Part shown: piece by piece, positions 5,754-7,418 of the stretch
How positions within the stretch are numbered: the stretch's first letter is position 1
How the letters are laid out: each line of letters starts with the position of its first letter
Source: Wenzhouxiangella sp.
GTDB taxonomy: Bacteria; Pseudomonadota; Gammaproteobacteria; Xanthomonadales; Wenzhouxiangellaceae
Direction of reading: 5' to 3'
Assembly: GCA_021767625.1 (NCBI GenBank)
Contig: JAASTB010000111.1
Span: 1 to 7,418, forward strand
Length of the DNA stretch: 7,418 nucleotides
Notes under the pieces: generated by a model
Databases searched by the model: none
Told to the model about the DNA's origin: nothing
The model's input: only the letters and a program-made list of their open reading frames with translations
Position numbers and translations under genes: made by a program

Positions 5754-7130
5754 GTGATCGAGTTGCATCGCAATGCGGGCAAGGGGGCGGGTTATGGTCG
5801 CTTGACGGCGATTGTTGCCCTGAGTGTCTTTCTCGCGCCGGGCTGCATGCTGCGCGATTTGCAGCGGCAGGTCGAAATGATCGACCAGGCCTGCCTGATC
5901 GAGGGGACGGTCGGGCCGGCGGACCAGGAAGGGCAACTGGTCATGGTCGCCATGGTGCCGGGCGCGGCGGACGAGGGCCGGGTTCCTCGCCCTGTCGATT
6001 ACACCCTGGCCGATCGGTCCGGTGGTTTCAGTTTCGCCCTTGCACCGGGCGATTACCGGTTTCTTGCCTTTGCCGATCGCGACGATGACCTGGAGCTCGA
6101 CGATGACGAACCGGCCCGACATGCCTACGGCGGGCAGGTGGTCGACTGCGGCGTCGGGCAGCAGCTGCAGCAAGAGCGGATCAACCTGGCGCGTGAAGAT
6201 CGACTCGAATCCCGCGAGGGCTTGTCCGTCAAGGGTAGCCGCAGCCTGGTTTCCGGAGCGATGGAGTCGGCGGTCAGTCTCGGGCAGCTGACATCCTTCG
6301 GCGAAGTCGTGCCCTTGAGCGATCCGCGATTCGATGCCGAAACGGCCCGCAACAGCCTGTGGCGTCCGGTGGATTTCCTTCGGGCGGGCCATTCGGGTAT
6401 CTATCTGCGTGAACCCCTGGATGCGAAACGCACGCCGGTGCTCTTTGTTCACGGCATCAACGGATCGCCGCGGGTGCTGGAGCCGCTGATCGAATTCCTG
6501 GACGGCGAACGCTTCCAGCCGATGTACTTCTACTATGCGTCCGGATTGCGCATCCGGCAGGTGGCCTGGCACCTCGACCGCATCATGCGCGAGCTCGAAC
6601 ACCGGCACGGACTGCAGCGCTATCACGTCGTGGCTCACAGCATGGGCGGGCTGATCGCCCGGGCTTGGTTCATGGATCGGGTCGGTGGATCGGAGCGCGC
6701 CGACGTCGCCTCCTTCATCAGCCTGTCGACGCCCTGGAACGGCTATCCCTCGGCGCGGCAGGGCGTCGACCACTCGCCCGTCGTGGTGCCGGTGTGGCGC
6801 GACATGGCCAGCGGAAGCTCGTTCCTGGAGAGTCTGTCGCGCGCGTCGGCGAACGATCGGATGCCGCCCCATCACCTGCTGTTCAGTTTCGGCGAATCCG
6901 GATGGTTGTCTTCGGAATCGAGCGACGGCGTCGCCGCTCTGGCCAGCATGCTCCCGGCCTCGATCCAGCGGCAGGCTGTATCGGTATTCGGTGTGGACTC
7001 CGGACACGTCGGTATCGTTTCGGACGAGACGGCTCAGCAGCGCATCGAGCATCTGCTGCTGCAGGAAGAGGGGCTGCCGGGCGACCGGGCGCGCCTGGAG
7101 CCGCCACTAGGTGCCGCCAACGATAATTGA
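5754..7130 (+). CDS. Lipoprotein with alpha/beta-hydrolase (lipase-like) domain
   Basis: This 458-residue protein starts at a GTG with GGGAG 8 bases upstream. The N-terminus has basic residues, a hydrophobic core (LTAIVALSVFLAPG) and C31 in APGC, an acceptable though not perfect lipobox, so lipid anchoring in the envelope is likely. Residues about 47-146 look like a small beta-sandwich of the carboxypeptidase-regulatory or transthyretin kind (GGFSFALAPGDYRFLAFAD), which includes an acidic EF-hand-like loop at 108-119. The alpha/beta-hydrolase domain spans about 225-440. It has the oxyanion-type HGING (233-237), the nucleophile S296 in AHSMGG, the probable acid D391 in SSDGV, and the catalytic histidine H418 in GHVGI. 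STPWNG (325-330) follows the nucleophile strand, as in triacylglycerol lipase/esterase relatives. The substrate is unknown; an ester of a lipid or an acyl-glycerol is the general expectation. The downstream gap to dsbB is 13 bases, so cotranscription is possible. Confidence 0.88.
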   Translation: MIELHRNAGKGAGYGRLTAIVALSVFLAPGCMLRDLQRQVEMIDQACLIEGTVGPADQEGQLVMVAMVPGAADEGRVPRPVDYTLADRSGGFSFALAPGDYRFLAFADRDDDLELDDDEPARHAYGGQVVDCGVGQQLQQERINLAREDRLESREGLSVKGSRSLVSGAMESAVSLGQLTSFGEVVPLSDPRFDAETARNSLWRPVDFLRAGHSGIYLREPLDAKRTPVLFVHGINGSPRVLEPLIEFLDGERFQPMYFYYASGLRIRQVAWHLDRIMRELEHRHGLQRYHVVAHSMGGLIARAWFMDRVGGSERADVASFISLSTPWNGYPSARQGVDHSPVVVPVWRDMASGSSFLESLSRASANDRMPPHHLLFSFGESGWLSSESSDGVAALASMLPASIQRQAVSVFGVDSGHVGIVSDETAQQRIEHLLLQEEGLPGDRARLEPPLGAANDN

Positions 7131-7143
7131 ATACAATATCGGG

Positions 7144-7418
7144 ATGAAGAACTTGACCCGGGGTAGAACCCCATTCCTGTTGGTTTTCTCGGCCTGTGCG
7201 GCGCTTCTGGCTTACGCCTACTACGCGCAGTTCCAGCTCGGCCTCGAACCCTGTCCGCTTTGCATACTCCAGCGCCTGGGGTTCATGCTGATGGGGCTGT
7301 TCGCCCTGCTGGGCGCGATCCACGGTCCAAAGTCGTGGGGGCGTTGGGTTTACGGCGTGCCGATTCTGCTGGGCGCAGGCTGGGGTATCACGACCGGGGC
7401 CCGCCACGTCTGGCTGCA
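7144..7418 (+). CDS. dsbB: Disulfide bond formation protein B, N-terminal part
   Basis: This frame starts at ATG 7144 and is cut by the window end after 91 codons. It encodes the inner-membrane quinone reductase that reoxidises periplasmic DsbA. The first membrane span is at about 10-28. It is followed by the first periplasmic loop with the redox pair C37-P-L-C40 and then R44 in CILQRLG, the counterpart of the quinone-binding arginine of Escherichia coli DsbB. A second span covers about 45-59 and a third about 68-84, ending in GARHVWLQ, a family signature. The second periplasmic cysteine pair and the last span lie outside the window. The start has no clear Shine-Dalgarno sequence, and the gene follows the hydrolase gene by 13 bases. 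A TACAAT at 7132-7137 sits exactly at -12 to -7 of the ATG. Confidence 0.93.
   Translation, partial: MKNLTRGRTPFLLVFSACAALLAYAYYAQFQLGLEPCPLCILQRLGFMLMGLFALLGAIHGPKSWGRWVYGVPILLGAGWGITTGARHVWL

Noticed and set aside
5631..7052. 473-codon leftward open frame opposite the hydrolase gene
   Set aside because: It is antisense to a gene with a clear catalytic triad and lipobox, and its arginine-, histidine- and proline-rich translation is typical of a shadow frame.

Overview
The window is GC-rich, gene-dense chromosomal DNA from a proteobacterium. The HutI/HutH/HutU set, the DsbB start (CPLC motif, RHxWLQ) and the lipoprotein-type hydrolase suggest a gammaproteobacterium, possibly near Xanthomonadales/Wenzhouxiangellaceae. 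That placement is inference from protein flavour, not a search result. I see no mobile element, CRISPR array, tRNA or rRNA.

Layout. The first 54 bases hold the start of a leftward gene that leaves the window. A rightward gene (186-722) encodes a small secreted protein of unknown function. It converges on a leftward histidine-utilization cluster that fills most of the window: hutU (5251-3587), hutH (3547-2042) and hutI (2014-794), read in that order with gaps of 39 and 27 bases. Upstream of hutU on the same strand is a 100-residue membrane protein gene (5634-5332). A 119-base divergent spacer separates it from a rightward gene for an outer-membrane-type lipoprotein with an alpha/beta-hydrolase domain (5754-7130). 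That gene is followed 13 bases later by dsbB, which is cut by the window end.

How the genes work together. HutH deaminates histidine to urocanate, HutU hydrates urocanate to imidazolonepropionate, and HutI opens the ring to N-formimino-L-glutamate. The final step (HutG, or HutF plus a deformylase) is not next to the cluster: hutI is followed directly by a convergent gene. No hutC-type regulator or histidine transporter is visible. The hydrolase and dsbB are both envelope genes but have no evident functional link to hut.

Nothing in the window looks like a wholly new system. The best leads are regulatory: an extended -10 promoter beside two mutually exclusive hairpins upstream of hutU, phased direct repeats before the hydrolase start, and a possible leaderless dsbB start. 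One protein feature also stands out, an EF-hand-like acidic loop in the hydrolase lipoprotein.
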